This document shows, piece after piece, positions 8,602-17,873 of a DNA stretch of 64,000 bases. The position numbers were made by a program, and so were the translations under genes. A model generated the notes under the pieces. That model saw nothing but the letters and a program-made list of their open reading frames with translations. It was not told where the DNA came from and ran no database searches. The stretch comes from Pseudobdellovibrionaceae bacterium (GTDB lineage: Bacteria > Bdellovibrionota > Bdellovibrionia > Bdellovibrionales > Bdellovibrionaceae), in the NCBI GenBank assembly GCA_019637955.1, contig JAHBUS010000001.1:186001-250000 (forward strand), in the 5' to 3' direction. Position 1 is the first letter of the stretch, and each line of letters begins with the position of its first letter.

Positions 8602-9533
8602 GCGCTCGCCGATTGATCGTCTTGAATCAAGGCCCTCAGACGGGCCGCGAGCGGATGCAGGGGGTAGGCCTTGCCTTCGTACTCGCGCACGGGTAGCACG
8701 TCGAGCGTGGTGCCCACCATCAAGAGGGCCTGGGCTTTCAAAACATCGGCTTCACGGATCACGGCTTCGCGCTCGGTCGGCACGATTCCCGCTTTTTCAA
8801 CCAACTCGAAAAGCCGCATCATCGTGCATCCGCGCAGAATTCCCGCCAACGGGGGATGGCACAGGACCCCATCTTGGCGCAGGACCACGATGTTCTCGGT
8901 CGACGACTCGGCCAACCCTCCTTGCGAGTCAAAGTTGACCGTGAAATCAAGCCCGCGCTCCAAGCTCTCGGCTTTCATCAAAACGTTGGGAAGGTAGTTC
9001 AAAGACTTGGTGATCGCAAAAATGCCGCTCTTCACGGGCACCGCGCTTTTGCCGATGCGAACACCTTGCGCGTATTTGTCGGGAGCGGGCGCCGCGAACG
9101 GCGAAATCACGATGAACAGATGCGACCCCAAACACTCGCGCGGGCTTGTTGAAAACCCTCCCGCCCCGCGGGTGACGTAAAGACGAACGAGCGTGTGTTC
9201 GTTCGGAAACTTTTCAAGACCTTGCTGAAGGATGTTTTCTAAGTCGTTGATATCCTCAGGAATCTCAAGCGCGATCCGCTGCGCCGACAACTTCAGACGT
9301 TCGAGGTGCGCACGGAGCAGGTAGGGCTTTCGCTTCACGCCTCGAAGCGCTTCAAAGACGCCATCGCCGCGGTGAAACCCGTGATCGTCGATCCCGACAA
9401 GACCGCCCAGAACATGATCGGTCCACCCGCCGGCCTGCGACGAATAAACAAACAGAGGGCCCTGGACCCGGGGCCGGGCTTTGAGTTTTTCAATGATTTC
9501 ACTTTCGGAAAGCCATGTTACGCTTTTGGGCAT
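8592..9533 (-). CDS. PLP-dependent class IV aminotransferase
   Basis: 313 residues, fold-type IV. The N-terminal G-D-G-V-F-E-A-L-R motif, the PLP-lysine region T-K-S-L-N-Y (Lys about 173), the E-S-S-T-E-N-I pattern and P-L-A-G-I-L-R-G-C-T are all present. These are shared by branched-chain aminotransferase, D-amino-acid transaminase and aminodeoxychorismate lyase, and sequence alone does not separate them here. No ilv, pab or D-amino-acid genes flank it. The start has no obvious Shine-Dalgarno sequence. Its 3' end overlaps mreB. Confidence 0.85.
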   Translation of the reverse strand: MPKSVTWLSESEIIEKLKARPRVQGPLFVYSSQAGGWTDHVLGGLVGIDDHGFHRGDGVFEALRGVKRKPYLLRAHLERLKLSAQRIALEIPEDINDLENILQQGLEKFPNEHTLVRLYVTRGAGGFSTSPRECLGSHLFIVISPFAAPAPDKYAQGVRIGKSAVPVKSGIFAITKSLNYLPNVLMKAESLERGLDFTVNFDSQGGLAESSTENIVVLRQDGVLCHPPLAGILRGCTMMRLFELVEKAGIVPTEREAVIREADVLKAQALLMVGTTLDVLPVREYEGKAYPLHPLAARLRALIQDDQSASAHI

Positions 9534-9575
9534 ATTGATCCACGTTTTGAAAATGTCTTACCAAGGATGGTCCCA

Positions 9576-10655
9576 ATGAATTCGGCGCTCTTCAAGATGA
9601 TCTTGCTCTCGATGATCTTCGCCAACGTTTCTTGCGCGCTGAAGACCAAGACCCGCGAGCGCCCGGCCATCCCGACCCAGACCTCCGAAATGAACGAGCA
9701 CACGGGTCCCGCCGATAAAGTCGCCGCGACGACCGAACCCGCCGCCGCCAGCACAGAGCCGGTGGCGACCGAAACGCCCGCGGCTCCGGCCGCTGAGCCC
9801 GCCCCCGTCGATGTCGCTGTCGCCGCGCCGACCGAACCGATCCCGGTCGAGACGTCGTCTTCGAACTTGGACGAGGGCCCCTCGATTCAATTGAAGAAAA
9901 TCGACACGTCGACCAAGTCCACGCCGGCCCCCGCCAAAGGCAAAGCGATCCTAATTGGCGGCGCCACAACCGCGACGGCGGAGCCCGCGAAAGTGGATGA
10001 CAACTCCGCGGCCGTGGCCGCCGCGATCGAGGCCGCCACCTCGGCCCGCCCCCGCGTGAGCAATGTCGAGCCGCAAAAGGTTCTGAAATGGCTGCAGAAC
10101 GGAAACCGCCGCTTCGTGAAAGGGTTTTTGCGCAAAGACGGACAGGCCGCCGCCGACCGCAAACGCACCGCGACCGCGGCCAAACCTCACGCGGTTGTTT
10201 TTGCGAGCAGCGATTCGCGTGTTCCGCCCGAACTCGTTTTTGATCAAAAACTGGGCGAGATCACGGTCATCCGCACGCAAGGTCTGTCGCTGGATGCCGC
10301 GGCCCTTGGCTCGATCGAAACCGCCGCCGAAGACCAAGGCGTGCGCCTGATCGTGGTTTTGGGAAACACGTTTTCGGACGCCGTTCGCTCGGCGATGTCG
10401 CAGGCTCCCGATCATGACTACGGCAGCCCCTCGATGAATCACGTGATGTCCGACGTGCGCGAGCGCCTGGCCGATGTGGTCGGCACAAAACCCAGCTCCA
10501 AAGACATGGCCCTGGAATCGTGGCTCAACACCCGCCGTGCCGCGAGTGACCTTGTGAAGCGCTCGGCCATGCTGGAAACCAGCGCCAAGAGCGGCCAAGT
10601 GGTCATCCGCAGCGCCATGTACCATGCCGAAACCGGCACCGTTGAGTTCGAATAA
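9576..10655 (+). CDS. Lipoprotein with zinc-less beta-carbonic-anhydrase domain
   Basis: 359 residues from ATG 9576 (AAGGA upstream). The lipobox is A-N-V-S-C20. Residues 25-160 are a low-complexity Ala/Pro/Thr/Glu linker, long enough to span periplasm. Residues about 165-359 match the beta-carbonic-anhydrase fold: W-L-x-x-G-N-R-R-F, S-S-D-S-R-V-P-P-E-L-V-F-D-Q-x-L-G-E, V-I-R-T-Q-G and I-V-V-L-G-N. However, all three zinc ligands of the family are replaced: C to Ser211 in C-S-D-S-R, H to Asn264 and C to Ser267 in G-H-x-x-C-G-A-V. The Asp-Arg dyad (D213, R215) remains. It cannot bind zinc in the usual way, so a structural or binding role is inferred. It lies 48 bases before metG. Confidence 0.8.
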   Translation: MNSALFKMILLSMIFANVSCALKTKTRERPAIPTQTSEMNEHTGPADKVAATTEPAAASTEPVATETPAAPAAEPAPVDVAVAAPTEPIPVETSSSNLDEGPSIQLKKIDTSTKSTPAPAKGKAILIGGATTATAEPAKVDDNSAAVAAAIEAATSARPRVSNVEPQKVLKWLQNGNRRFVKGFLRKDGQAAADRKRTATAAKPHAVVFASSDSRVPPELVFDQKLGEITVIRTQGLSLDAAALGSIETAAEDQGVRLIVVLGNTFSDAVRSAMSQAPDHDYGSPSMNHVMSDVRERLADVVGTKPSSKDMALESWLNTRRAASDLVKRSAMLETSAKSGQVVIRSAMYHAETGTVEFE

Positions 10656-10703
10656 TCCTCTCGAGAATTGCCTTTAGACCGGGTTTGGATGACACTGGGA
10701 CGC

Positions 10704-12800
10704 ATGTCCACACCCCGTCAAATCCTGGTCACGACCGCGCTCCCCTACGCCAACGGCCCTCTGCATTTGGGCCATATGTTCGAAGGCCTTTACGCCGATT
10801 TTTGGGTGCGCTTCCAAAAAATGCGGGGCCATCAAGTTCTCTTCATCTGCGCCGATGACACGCACGGCACGCCCATCATGGTCGAAGCCCGCAAGCGCCA
10901 AATCACACCCGAGCAGTTGATCGATGAGGCGTGGAAAGATCACGTCAAAGATTTTAAAGCCTTTTCCATCGAGCACAGCCATTATTCGTCGACCAATTCG
11001 CCGGCGAACAAAGAGCTCTGCGAGCACTTCTTTGCCAAGATGAAAGAAAAAGGCAGCCTGGGCGCGAAGACCATCCAGCAGCTGTACTGCGAGCACGACA
11101 AAATGTTTTTGCCCGACCGGTTCGTCAAAGGCACCTGCCCCAAGTGCGGCGCTTTGGACCAGTACGGCGATTCGTGCGACGTTTGCGGCGCGACCTACGG
11201 GCCTTCGGATCTCAAAGATTCGTACTGCGCCGTTTGCGGCAACCCGCCGGTGAAAAAGCCTTCGGAGCAAATTCTTTTTAAGCTCAACGATTACCGCGAA
11301 TACCTGCAAGGCTGGCTCCCCAAGCACACCGCCAAAGAGACCGCCAACAAGATGCTCGAGTGGTTCGGCGAGGAGCTGCGCGAGTGGGACATCTCGCGGA
11401 ATGCCCCCTACTTCGGCTTTCAGATCCCGGGTCATCCCGACAAGTACTTCTACGTCTGGGTGGACGCGCCGATGGGCTACGTTTCATCAACCAAAGAGTA
11501 CTGCGAGAAGAACAAACTTTCGTTCGACGATTATTGGAAAAGCGACGCCAAAACCGAAGTCTACCACTTGATCGGAAAAGACATCGTTTACTTTCACACG
11601 CTGTTCTGGCCCGCGCTTTTAAAGGCCGCCGATTTCCGCTCGCCCTCGGCGGTGTGGGTGCACGGACACGTCATGGTCAACGGCGAGAAGATGAGCAAAT
11701 CCAAAGGCACCTTCTTGTCGGCCAAGGTTTACACCGATCATTTGGACCCGATGTACCTGCGTTATTACTTCGCGAGCAAATTCTCGAGCGGCGTTGACGA
11801 TGTCGACTTTAATCTTGAGGACTTCGCCCAGCGCACGAATTCGGATTTGATCGGCAAGATCACCAATCTCGCCTCGCGCGGCGCGACCATGCTGGGGGCC
11901 AAACTTGACGGCGTCATGAGTGAGCCCGATGCCGAAGGCACCGAGCTCTTAAAGCGCGCAGTCGCCAAATCTGAAGAGATCGCCCGCCACTTTGAGGAGC
12001 GCGAGTTCGTCAAAGCCATCAACGAAATCCGCGCGCTGGCTGATGAGGCCAACCGCTACTTCGACGAAAAAGCGCCCTGGAAAACGGTGGAGTCTGATCC
12101 CAAGGGCACCAAACAGGTGCTCACGACCACGCTCAACTTGTTCCGCAAATTGGCGATTTTCTTAAAACCCGTTTTGCCCGAGTACACCGCCAAGGTCGAA
12201 AAAATGTTCGGCGAAGCGCCTTACACTTGGGCCTCGAGCGAGCAGACCTTGACCGGCAAAGCCGTCGGCAAATACGAGCACCTCGCCACGCGCATTGACC
12301 CGGCCAAAATCAAGTCGATGATGGACGCCAACAAGCAAGAGCTCGCCGAGCGCGCCGAGCGCGATAAAAAATCAGGATTTGCCACCAAAGCCAAAACAGG
12401 AGCCCCCGTGAGCACAACGACCGACGCCAAACCCGCTGCCGCCCCTGCGGGACGTGATGGGGGCCTTGCGCCCGAGATCGAAATCGACAGCTTTAGCAAA
12501 GTTGATTTGCGCGTGGCTCAAATCGTCGACGCCGAGGAGATCAAAGAGGCCGACAAGCTTTTGCGCTTGAAAGTGTCGCTCGGCCCTTTGGGCGAGCGCC
12601 AAATCATCGCCGGCATTAAGAGCGCCTACTCGGCCGAGCAGCTCAAAGGGCGCTTGGTCGTGATCGTCGCCAACCTCAAGCCGCGCAAGATGAAGTTCGG
12701 CATGAGCGAAGGCATGGCGCTGGCTGCGGGCCAAGGCGGATCGGATCTGTTCTTGCTTTCACCCGACTCGGGCGCCAAACCCGGAGACCCGGTGAAGTGA
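10704..12800 (+). CDS. metG: Methionyl-tRNA synthetase with C-terminal tRNA-binding domain
   Basis: 698 residues from ATG 10704, which opens directly into the Rossmann fold (I-L-V-T-T-A-L-P-Y-A-N-G). Class I signatures are H-L-G-H near residue 22 and K-M-S-K-S-K-G. The connective insert carries two zinc knuckles of C-x-x-C type (C-P-K-C, C-D-V-C, C-A-V-C). The C-terminal 110 residues, after an Ala/Pro linker, form a Trbp111/EMAPII-type OB fold (D-L-R-V-A-Q-I-V ... G-x-R-Q-I-I-A-G-I) that drives dimerisation and tRNA binding. Charges tRNA-Met in the cytoplasm. Its stop overlaps the SpoU methylase start, a coupled translation-related operon. Confidence 0.97.
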   Translation: MSTPRQILVTTALPYANGPLHLGHMFEGLYADFWVRFQKMRGHQVLFICADDTHGTPIMVEARKRQITPEQLIDEAWKDHVKDFKAFSIEHSHYSSTNSPANKELCEHFFAKMKEKGSLGAKTIQQLYCEHDKMFLPDRFVKGTCPKCGALDQYGDSCDVCGATYGPSDLKDSYCAVCGNPPVKKPSEQILFKLNDYREYLQGWLPKHTAKETANKMLEWFGEELREWDISRNAPYFGFQIPGHPDKYFYVWVDAPMGYVSSTKEYCEKNKLSFDDYWKSDAKTEVYHLIGKDIVYFHTLFWPALLKAADFRSPSAVWVHGHVMVNGEKMSKSKGTFLSAKVYTDHLDPMYLRYYFASKFSSGVDDVDFNLEDFAQRTNSDLIGKITNLASRGATMLGAKLDGVMSEPDAEGTELLKRAVAKSEEIARHFEEREFVKAINEIRALADEANRYFDEKAPWKTVESDPKGTKQVLTTTLNLFRKLAIFLKPVLPEYTAKVEKMFGEAPYTWASSEQTLTGKAVGKYEHLATRIDPAKIKSMMDANKQELAERAERDKKSGFATKAKTGAPVSTTTDAKPAAAPAGRDGGLAPEIEIDSFSKVDLRVAQIVDAEEIKEADKLLRLKVSLGPLGERQIIAGIKSAYSAEQLKGRLVVIVANLKPRKMKFGMSEGMALAAGQGGSDLFLLSPDSGAKPGDPVK

Positions 12801-13585
12801 AGACGCCCCTGACGCATTCGGAAACCCGGTTGCTGAAGCGGATTCTCGACAAGGCCCGCGTGATCGAAAACGAACTCGCGCGCGGCCTCCCCGTTCCGGA
12901 AGCGGCGTTTTTCGAAATGAAAGTGATGTTCGGCGAACTTGCGCACTCGGGCAACCCTGACATCTCACGTTTGCAGGACAGCGCCGATCATTTTATGCCG
13001 GACATGTCGCTGCGGCATTTTTTGAACTTCTTGATTCCCGTCGAGCGCCTGCTCGACCGCAACATTAAAGACAACGATTTTCTCGTCACCAGCAAGGACG
13101 ACAAGACCAAGCCCGTAGAAAAACGCCCCTTGGTGTTTGTTCTGCACAACCTGCGCTCGGCCTTTAATGTCGGCTCTTTGTTTCGCATCGCCGAGACTCT
13201 GGCCGCGAGTCAAATCCACCTCGTCGGCTACACCGCGGGACCCGAATCCGATGGCGTTCAAAAAACTGCCATGGGCACCGATGAGCTTGTGCCTTCAGAG
13301 CGTTTTGAATCGATTGACCATTCGCTGGCGGTTCTTCGCGAACAGGGCTACCGCCTGATCGCGCTCGAGACCGCGCCCGCCAGTCTTTCGCTGTACGAAG
13401 GCCGGCTCGAATCGAAAGTGGCCTTCGTTTTGGGGAATGAGCGCTTCGGCCTGGATCATCATGTGCTGCGCCTTTGCGATGAAGTCCGGCACATCCCGCT
13501 CATGGGGCAGAAGAACTCACTCAATGTCGCAAATGCTTTGTCGGCGGCCGCCTTCGAGTGGCACCGCCAGCAACTGGAGGGTTGA
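12797..13585 (+). CDS. SpoU/TrmH-family RNA 2'-O-methyltransferase
   Basis: 262 residues starting at GTG 12797 inside a GTGA overlap with metG. The three SPOUT motifs are visible: N-L-R-S-A-F-N-V-G-S-L-F-R (motif 1), F-V-L-G-N-E-R-F-G-L (motif 2) and L-N-V-A-N-A-L-S-A-A-A-F-E (motif 3), which form the knotted SAM site. About 110 residues of helical N-terminal extension precede the catalytic domain. It methylates a ribose in tRNA or rRNA; the target nucleotide cannot be told from sequence. It sits between metG and trmO, two other tRNA genes. Confidence 0.9.
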   Translation: MKTPLTHSETRLLKRILDKARVIENELARGLPVPEAAFFEMKVMFGELAHSGNPDISRLQDSADHFMPDMSLRHFLNFLIPVERLLDRNIKDNDFLVTSKDDKTKPVEKRPLVFVLHNLRSAFNVGSLFRIAETLAASQIHLVGYTAGPESDGVQKTAMGTDELVPSERFESIDHSLAVLREQGYRLIALETAPASLSLYEGRLESKVAFVLGNERFGLDHHVLRLCDEVRHIPLMGQKNSLNVANALSAAAFEWHRQQLEG

Positions 13586-14391
13586 TGTCCGACGAGGAAA
13601 AAAAGAACGACCCGCTCGTCTTAAATCCGATCGGCTATTTCTCATGCGAAAAGAGAAACCCGTACGAGGCCGCCTCGCAAGGTTCGCTGGATCTCTCGGG
13701 GGACCGCGGGCTCATTGAGCTGCTCCCCGGGCACAACTTTGAACAGGCCGTTCGGGGACTTGGGAACATGAGCCACCTTTGGGTGTTCTTTTGGTTTCAC
13801 AACAACGAAAACTGGAAACCCTTGGTGATGGTTCCCCGCGGCTCGATCGAAAAGCAGGGCGTCTTTTCCACGCGCAGCCCTTACCGTCCCAACCCCATCG
13901 GACTTTCACTCGTCAAGATCGACCAGGTCGATCAGCGTAAAATTTGGGTGCGCGACTTTGATCTCTTGGACGGAACGCCGATCTTGGATTTAAAGCCCTA
14001 CCACCCCGAAGCCGATGTGGCCGTAAACCCCAAGCTCGGCTGGATGGAAAAACTGGGCGAACAGGAGTATGCGGTGACCACCACGGATCAGTTCGACCGC
14101 AAAGCGCAGTTTCTGCACCTGCGCGGAATCAAGCAGCTGGTGCCGTTCTGCGGTCAGCAGCTGCGCTTTGACCCCTTCAATCAAGAAAAAAAGCGCGTGA
14201 GCTTCACCTCCGAAAACGACGGCGTGCTCGCGTACCGCACCTGGCGCATTCATTTTTACACCAAAGACTTGATGATCCGCTTAGAAACGATCCGCTCGGG
14301 CTACTCCGATCGGGATCTGGCCAACAAGGCCGACGACAAATGGAAAGACAAAGACATCCACCGCGAATTTATCGCGGCGTTCGGACGGTGA
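13585..14391 (+). CDS. trmO: TrmO-like tRNA N6-methyltransferase (TsaA/YaeB fold)
   Basis: 268 residues; ATG shares its A with the preceding TGA. The signature G-V-F-S-T-R-S-P-Y-R-P-N-P-I-G-L-S is nearly identical to the TsaA/TrmO beta-barrel SAM-binding motif. Also present are the I-G-Y-F start and L-D-L-K-P-Y. TrmO methylates N6 of t6A37 in tRNAs reading ACY codons. The C-terminal third (after about residue 165) is longer than in E. coli and probably corresponds to the substrate-recognition lobe. Its 3' end overlaps the convergent MFS gene by 23 bases. Confidence 0.88.
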   Translation: MSDEEKKNDPLVLNPIGYFSCEKRNPYEAASQGSLDLSGDRGLIELLPGHNFEQAVRGLGNMSHLWVFFWFHNNENWKPLVMVPRGSIEKQGVFSTRSPYRPNPIGLSLVKIDQVDQRKIWVRDFDLLDGTPILDLKPYHPEADVAVNPKLGWMEKLGEQEYAVTTTDQFDRKAQFLHLRGIKQLVPFCGQQLRFDPFNQEKKRVSFTSENDGVLAYRTWRIHFYTKDLMIRLETIRSGYSDRDLANKADDKWKDKDIHREFIAAFGR

Positions 14392-15688
14392 TCAAAGACC
14401 CCGGCTCATCTTCGGGCGCGGGTTTGGGCGTGCCGCCCGTTTTGTTTGGACGGTTCGCCAAGACAAAGAGCGTTCGCAGCATCGCGCCCAAAACGAAAAT
14501 CAAGTAGTACCCGGCCGCCGTTTCGTCATACGAGGACAGCAGCTGCCCGCCGATAACGGTGCCGATCAAGATCGCCGTGGTCTGAAAGAAGTTGTTCCAG
14601 ATCAAAAGCTGAATTTTGTCTTTGTTCGGAAGCTCGGAAAACATCACCAAGCCCCAGGCCACTTCAAAAAGACCCCAGAAAAATCCCGAGATGCCTTGCA
14701 GAAGCACGGACTCCAGCGTGCGCGAAACAAAAAACCACAAAGCCGGGAGCGGCGACATCCCGAGCGCCCCGATAAAGAGAATGCGGCGCACGCCGAACTT
14801 CTCGATCCATTTGCGAGCCATCAAGAGTGCGAAGATCTTGCCAAAGAACAGGGCCATTTGCGTGGCCATAAAACTCAGGTAATCGAACTTGAGTTTGACG
14901 AGCAAAAATGGCGTGACGAACGAGCTTGAAATGTAAATCGCGCAGTTGAACAAAAACATGAAGGTCAGATCGCGGCGCGCCTGCGCGTTGTCTTTAAAGA
15001 CGCCCCAGGTTTTTTTTAAGAACGTGAGCCCGCGCATAACGTCGAACGGATTGCGCCGCCCCTCGCCGATGGCAGCGTTCTGGACCAGCTGCTCTTGATA
15101 CTCAATCGCCTTGTGCGCGCCCAGAAGGTACACCGACAAACAGCGCGCCAAGAACGCGACTAAAAATGGAAGCGCGTAAGCCGCGGGTCCCACGTTTCGC
15201 GACTCCACGTTGTGAAGCAAAACACCCGCGAGCAAAAGGCCCATGATCGTTCCGTACTGCGTGATCTGGCCGCGAAACGCGAAAAAGCCGGGGCGCTCTT
15301 CGTTGGGAACCAAAAAGCCCATCCAGTAGTTCCACACCGCGCCGCCCGAGTACGAGCAGGCCCAATAACACCCGATCAAAGCAAAAATGGTGATCGGCCC
15401 GGCCTTGTTGGTCATGGCGGTGATCATCAGTGCGAACAAAATCAAAGATTGCAGGGAGCAGACCAACAGCACCCAGCGTTTGGGCCGTGGCCACCTCGAA
15501 AACAGAAAGGGAGTTGCCGTTTGCAGAGCGGCGCCCATCATCATCGGCAGACCCACGACAAGGCCCGCGACGACTTCGCCCATGCCTTTGGAGATGGCGT
15601 AGGCCGCAAAAAAAGATTCTCCAGCCCCGATCATGAGGCTGGAGAAATAGGCTTCGATATAACTGATTTTTGGGGACTTAGTTCTCAC
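14369..15688 (-). CDS. MFS-family transporter
   Basis: 439 residues, GTG start within a GTGA overlap with hppA. There are about 12 hydrophobic segments in two groups of six with a cytoplasmic loop around 215-240. The N-half has the M-G-A-G-E-S-F entry and a short basic loop [10 protein letters not shown]. No substrate-specific motif was recognised. A similar permease type (DUF-like MFS with S-Y-I-E-A-Y-F at the N-terminus) occurs in Bdellovibrio-like bacteria. Translational coupling to hppA suggests that transport is driven by, or balanced against, the ion gradient made by the pyrophosphatase. Confidence 0.8.
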   Translation of the reverse strand: MRTKSPKISYIEAYFSSLMIGAGESFFAAYAISKGMGEVVAGLVVGLPMMMGAALQTATPFLFSRWPRPKRWVLLVCSLQSLILFALMITAMTNKAGPITIFALIGCYWACSYSGGAVWNYWMGFLVPNEERPGFFAFRGQITQYGTIMGLLLAGVLLHNVESRNVGPAAYALPFLVAFLARCLSVYLLGAHKAIEYQEQLVQNAAIGEGRRNPFDVMRGLTFLKKTWGVFKDNAQARRDLTFMFLFNCAIYISSSFVTPFLLVKLKFDYLSFMATQMALFFGKIFALLMARKWIEKFGVRRILFIGALGMSPLPALWFFVSRTLESVLLQGISGFFWGLFEVAWGLVMFSELPNKDKIQLLIWNNFFQTTAILIGTVIGGQLLSSYDETAAGYYLIFVLGAMLRTLFVLANRPNKTGGTPKPAPEDEPGSLITVRTPR

Positions 15689-17751
15689 CCACCGATAGTC
15701 GCGATCAATTGCGCGATCAGCAGAGAAACGACCGACATCACTTTGATCAAGATGGCGATACCAGGACCCGAGGTGTCTTTGAACGGATCGCCCACGGTGT
15801 CACCGATAACGGCCGCTTTGTGAACTTCGGAACCTTTTTTGTGACCGGGGATGCCACCTTTTTCGATGAATTTCTTGGCGTTATCCCAAGCACCACCCGC
15901 GTTGGCCATGAAGAGCGACATGGTCGCGCCGACAGCCAAAGCTCCGGCGAGCATCCCCGCCAAGGCTTGAGGGCCCATCACGAAACCAACGACCACGGGC
16001 GAAACCACCGCGATCAAACCAGGCAGAATCATTTCGGTCAAAGCCGCTTTGGTCGCGATGTCCACGATCTTTGCGGGCTGGGGCTCGGCTTTCGACTCGA
16101 GCAAACCGGGGATCTCGCGGAACTGGCGCGCGATCTCTTGAACGATTTTTTGAGCCGCGCGGCCGACCGCCATCATCGTGGTCGAACCGACCAAGAACGG
16201 CAGAACCGAACCGATCAGAATCCCGATCAAAACGCCCGAAGACGTCAGTTCGAGAGACATTTTTGCCAGACCTTTGATCTCACGGACGTGATTCACTTCC
16301 ATGTTAAAGGCCGAGAACAAAGCCAAAACCGTGAGGATCGCCGAACCGATCGCAAAACCTTTGCCGATCGCCGCTGTTGTGTTTCCAACCGCATCGAGTT
16401 CATCGGTGATGTCGCGAACGTCTTTACCAAGACCGCTCATTTCCGAAATCCCGCCCGCGTTGTCGGCGATGGGGCCGTAAGCATCAACGGTCATGACAAC
16501 CGCGGTGCCCGCGAGCATCCCGACGGCCGAGAGGGCAATGCCGTAAAGACCCAAAGCACGGTCCGCGATGTAGGCCGCGATCACAACGATCGCGATCGGA
16601 ATCGCGGTGGATTCCATACCGACAGCCAAACCGCGGATCACGCCGGTCGCAGCGCCCGTGATGTTGGCTTCAGCCACTTGGCGGATGGGTTTCATCGCCG
16701 TGTAGTACTCGGTGATCAAACCGATCAAAGCACCGCCGAACGCGCCCGCCGCCAAAGCGACCGTCACGGACTGCGAAACGTCCCAGAGCGGGAGCAAGAC
16801 AGCCGCCGCGATGGTCAAAAGAATGGGAGGCAAGATGAGAGCATTACGCAAAACAACCGAAGGCGACATGTTGGAAACCAAACGCGCCAAGAAGATCACC
16901 ACGATCGAGATGATCATGCCCAAACCCGAGAGGAGCAGGGGCAAAGCCACCGCGGTCAAACGCGTGGTCGCTTCGTCGCCGCCGGTCACCAGACCCGAGA
17001 AGGCTTGAATGTTGACGGTCAAAGCAATCGCCATCGCCGAAACGATCGCGGCCACCATCGACTCGTAGATGTCAGCGCCCATACCGGCCACGTCACCGAC
17101 GTTGTCACCAACGTTGTCGGCGATCACGCCCGGATTGCGCGGATCATCTTCGGGAATGCCTTGAACGACTTTACCGGCAATGTCGGCACCGACGTCAGCG
17201 GCTTTGGTGTAGATCCCGCCACCGATCCGCGCGAAGAGCGCGATCGAGCTTGCGCCCACGGCGAACGAGTGAAGAATGGTCGAGATTTGATTCGACTCGC
17301 GGAAGGCCACATAAAGAGCGCCCAAACCGACGAGACCCAAGCCCGCCACCGAGAAGCCCATCACGCCGCCGCCATCAAGGGCGACGAGCAGCGATTTTGC
17401 GCGCGAGCCGGTGAACGCGGCCTGCGTGGTGCGAACGTTGGCGTAAGTCGCCGCTTTCATGCCGAAGAAACCGGCCAAGAGGCTCAAGATCGCGCCGAGC
17501 AAGAAGCAGAGCGCCGCCGTCAAACCGAGCGCGAAGAACAGCGCCACGCCCACAACGACCGAGTAGATCGCCAAGACTTTATATTCACGAACCAAGAAAG
17601 CCATCGCGCCTTCGCGGATGTAGCCGCCAATGCGGTTCATGGTTTCGTTACCGGTGGGCTGAGCTTTTACGCGCAGGTAAAGTCCAAGGGCCACGATCAA
17701 ACCGATGATTCCGGCCAAAACCGGGGTCATGAGAAGCGTCTCTGTCGTCAT
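15685..17751 (-). CDS. hppA: K+-dependent membrane pyrophosphatase
   Basis: 688 residues from ATG 17751, with about 16 membrane helices. Pyrophosphate-site motifs are intact: [45 protein letters not shown], and the C-terminal [10 protein letters not shown] plus [12 protein letters not shown]. The residue after G-N-T-T is Ala (G-N-T-T-A-A), as in the K+-dependent subfamily; K+-independent pumps have Lys there. It couples PPi hydrolysis to H+ or Na+ export; which ion is not decided here. The start region is covered by the structured leader at 17752-17834. Confidence 0.95.
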   Translation of the reverse strand: MTTETLLMTPVLAGIIGLIVALGLYLRVKAQPTGNETMNRIGGYIREGAMAFLVREYKVLAIYSVVVGVALFFALGLTAALCFLLGAILSLLAGFFGMKAATYANVRTTQAAFTGSRAKSLLVALDGGGVMGFSVAGLGLVGLGALYVAFRESNQISTILHSFAVGASSIALFARIGGGIYTKAADVGADIAGKVVQGIPEDDPRNPGVIADNVGDNVGDVAGMGADIYESMVAAIVSAMAIALTVNIQAFSGLVTGGDEATTRLTAVALPLLLSGLGMIISIVVIFLARLVSNMSPSVVLRNALILPPILLTIAAAVLLPLWDVSQSVTVALAAGAFGGALIGLITEYYTAMKPIRQVAEANITGAATGVIRGLAVGMESTAIPIAIVVIAAYIADRALGLYGIALSAVGMLAGTAVVMTVDAYGPIADNAGGISEMSGLGKDVRDITDELDAVGNTTAAIGKGFAIGSAILTVLALFSAFNMEVNHVREIKGLAKMSLELTSSGVLIGILIGSVLPFLVGSTTMMAVGRAAQKIVQEIARQFREIPGLLESKAEPQPAKIVDIATKAALTEMILPGLIAVVSPVVVGFVMGPQALAGMLAGALAVGATMSLFMANAGGAWDNAKKFIEKGGIPGHKKGSEVHKAAVIGDTVGDPFKDTSGPGIAILIKVMSVVSLLIAQLIATIGG

Positions 17752-17834
17752 ATGTCTGTGAACTCCACGGGATGAGTACATCCCTCTAAGGTTTTGCGCA
17801 CCTTCGGTGCGACTAACTTAAAGAGTTCACAGAC
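17752..17834 (-). promoter_or_regulatory. Structured 5' leader of hppA (candidate three-way-junction RNA)
   Basis: In the hppA mRNA sense a perfect 12-bp outer stem joins GTCTGTGAACTC (from 17823-17834) to GAGTTCACAGAC (from 17754-17765). The stem ends two bases before the ATG, and its 3' arm includes the GAG of the only Shine-Dalgarno-like GTGGAG. Enclosed are two hairpins: CGCACC-GAA-GGTGCG (17797-17811) and GGGATG-TACT-CATCCC (17769-17784). A competing pairing of CTCTTTAAG (17817-17825) with CTTAGAG (17784-17790) would open the outer stem end. The architecture is that of a translational switch; no known riboswitch class was recognised. Confidence 0.55.
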
Positions 17835-17873
17835 TTACGAGAAACGATGGGGGCTGTCAATGAACCAGAGAGG

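Noticed and set aside
9306-9575. N-terminal extension of the carbonic-anhydrase-like lipoprotein
   Set aside because: It is antisense to the aminotransferase gene and would bury the lipoprotein signal peptide that starts at 9576.
15709-17775. 688-codon open frame on the plus strand opposite hppA
   Set aside because: It mirrors hppA exactly, its product is an Arg/Asp/His-rich string with no domain, and hppA has complete family motifs. Long antisense frames arise from GC-rich codon bias.
17752-17834. Intrinsic terminator between the HD-GYP gene and hppA
   Set aside because: No U tract follows any of the stems on the minus strand, and the last stem reaches to the hppA start codon.
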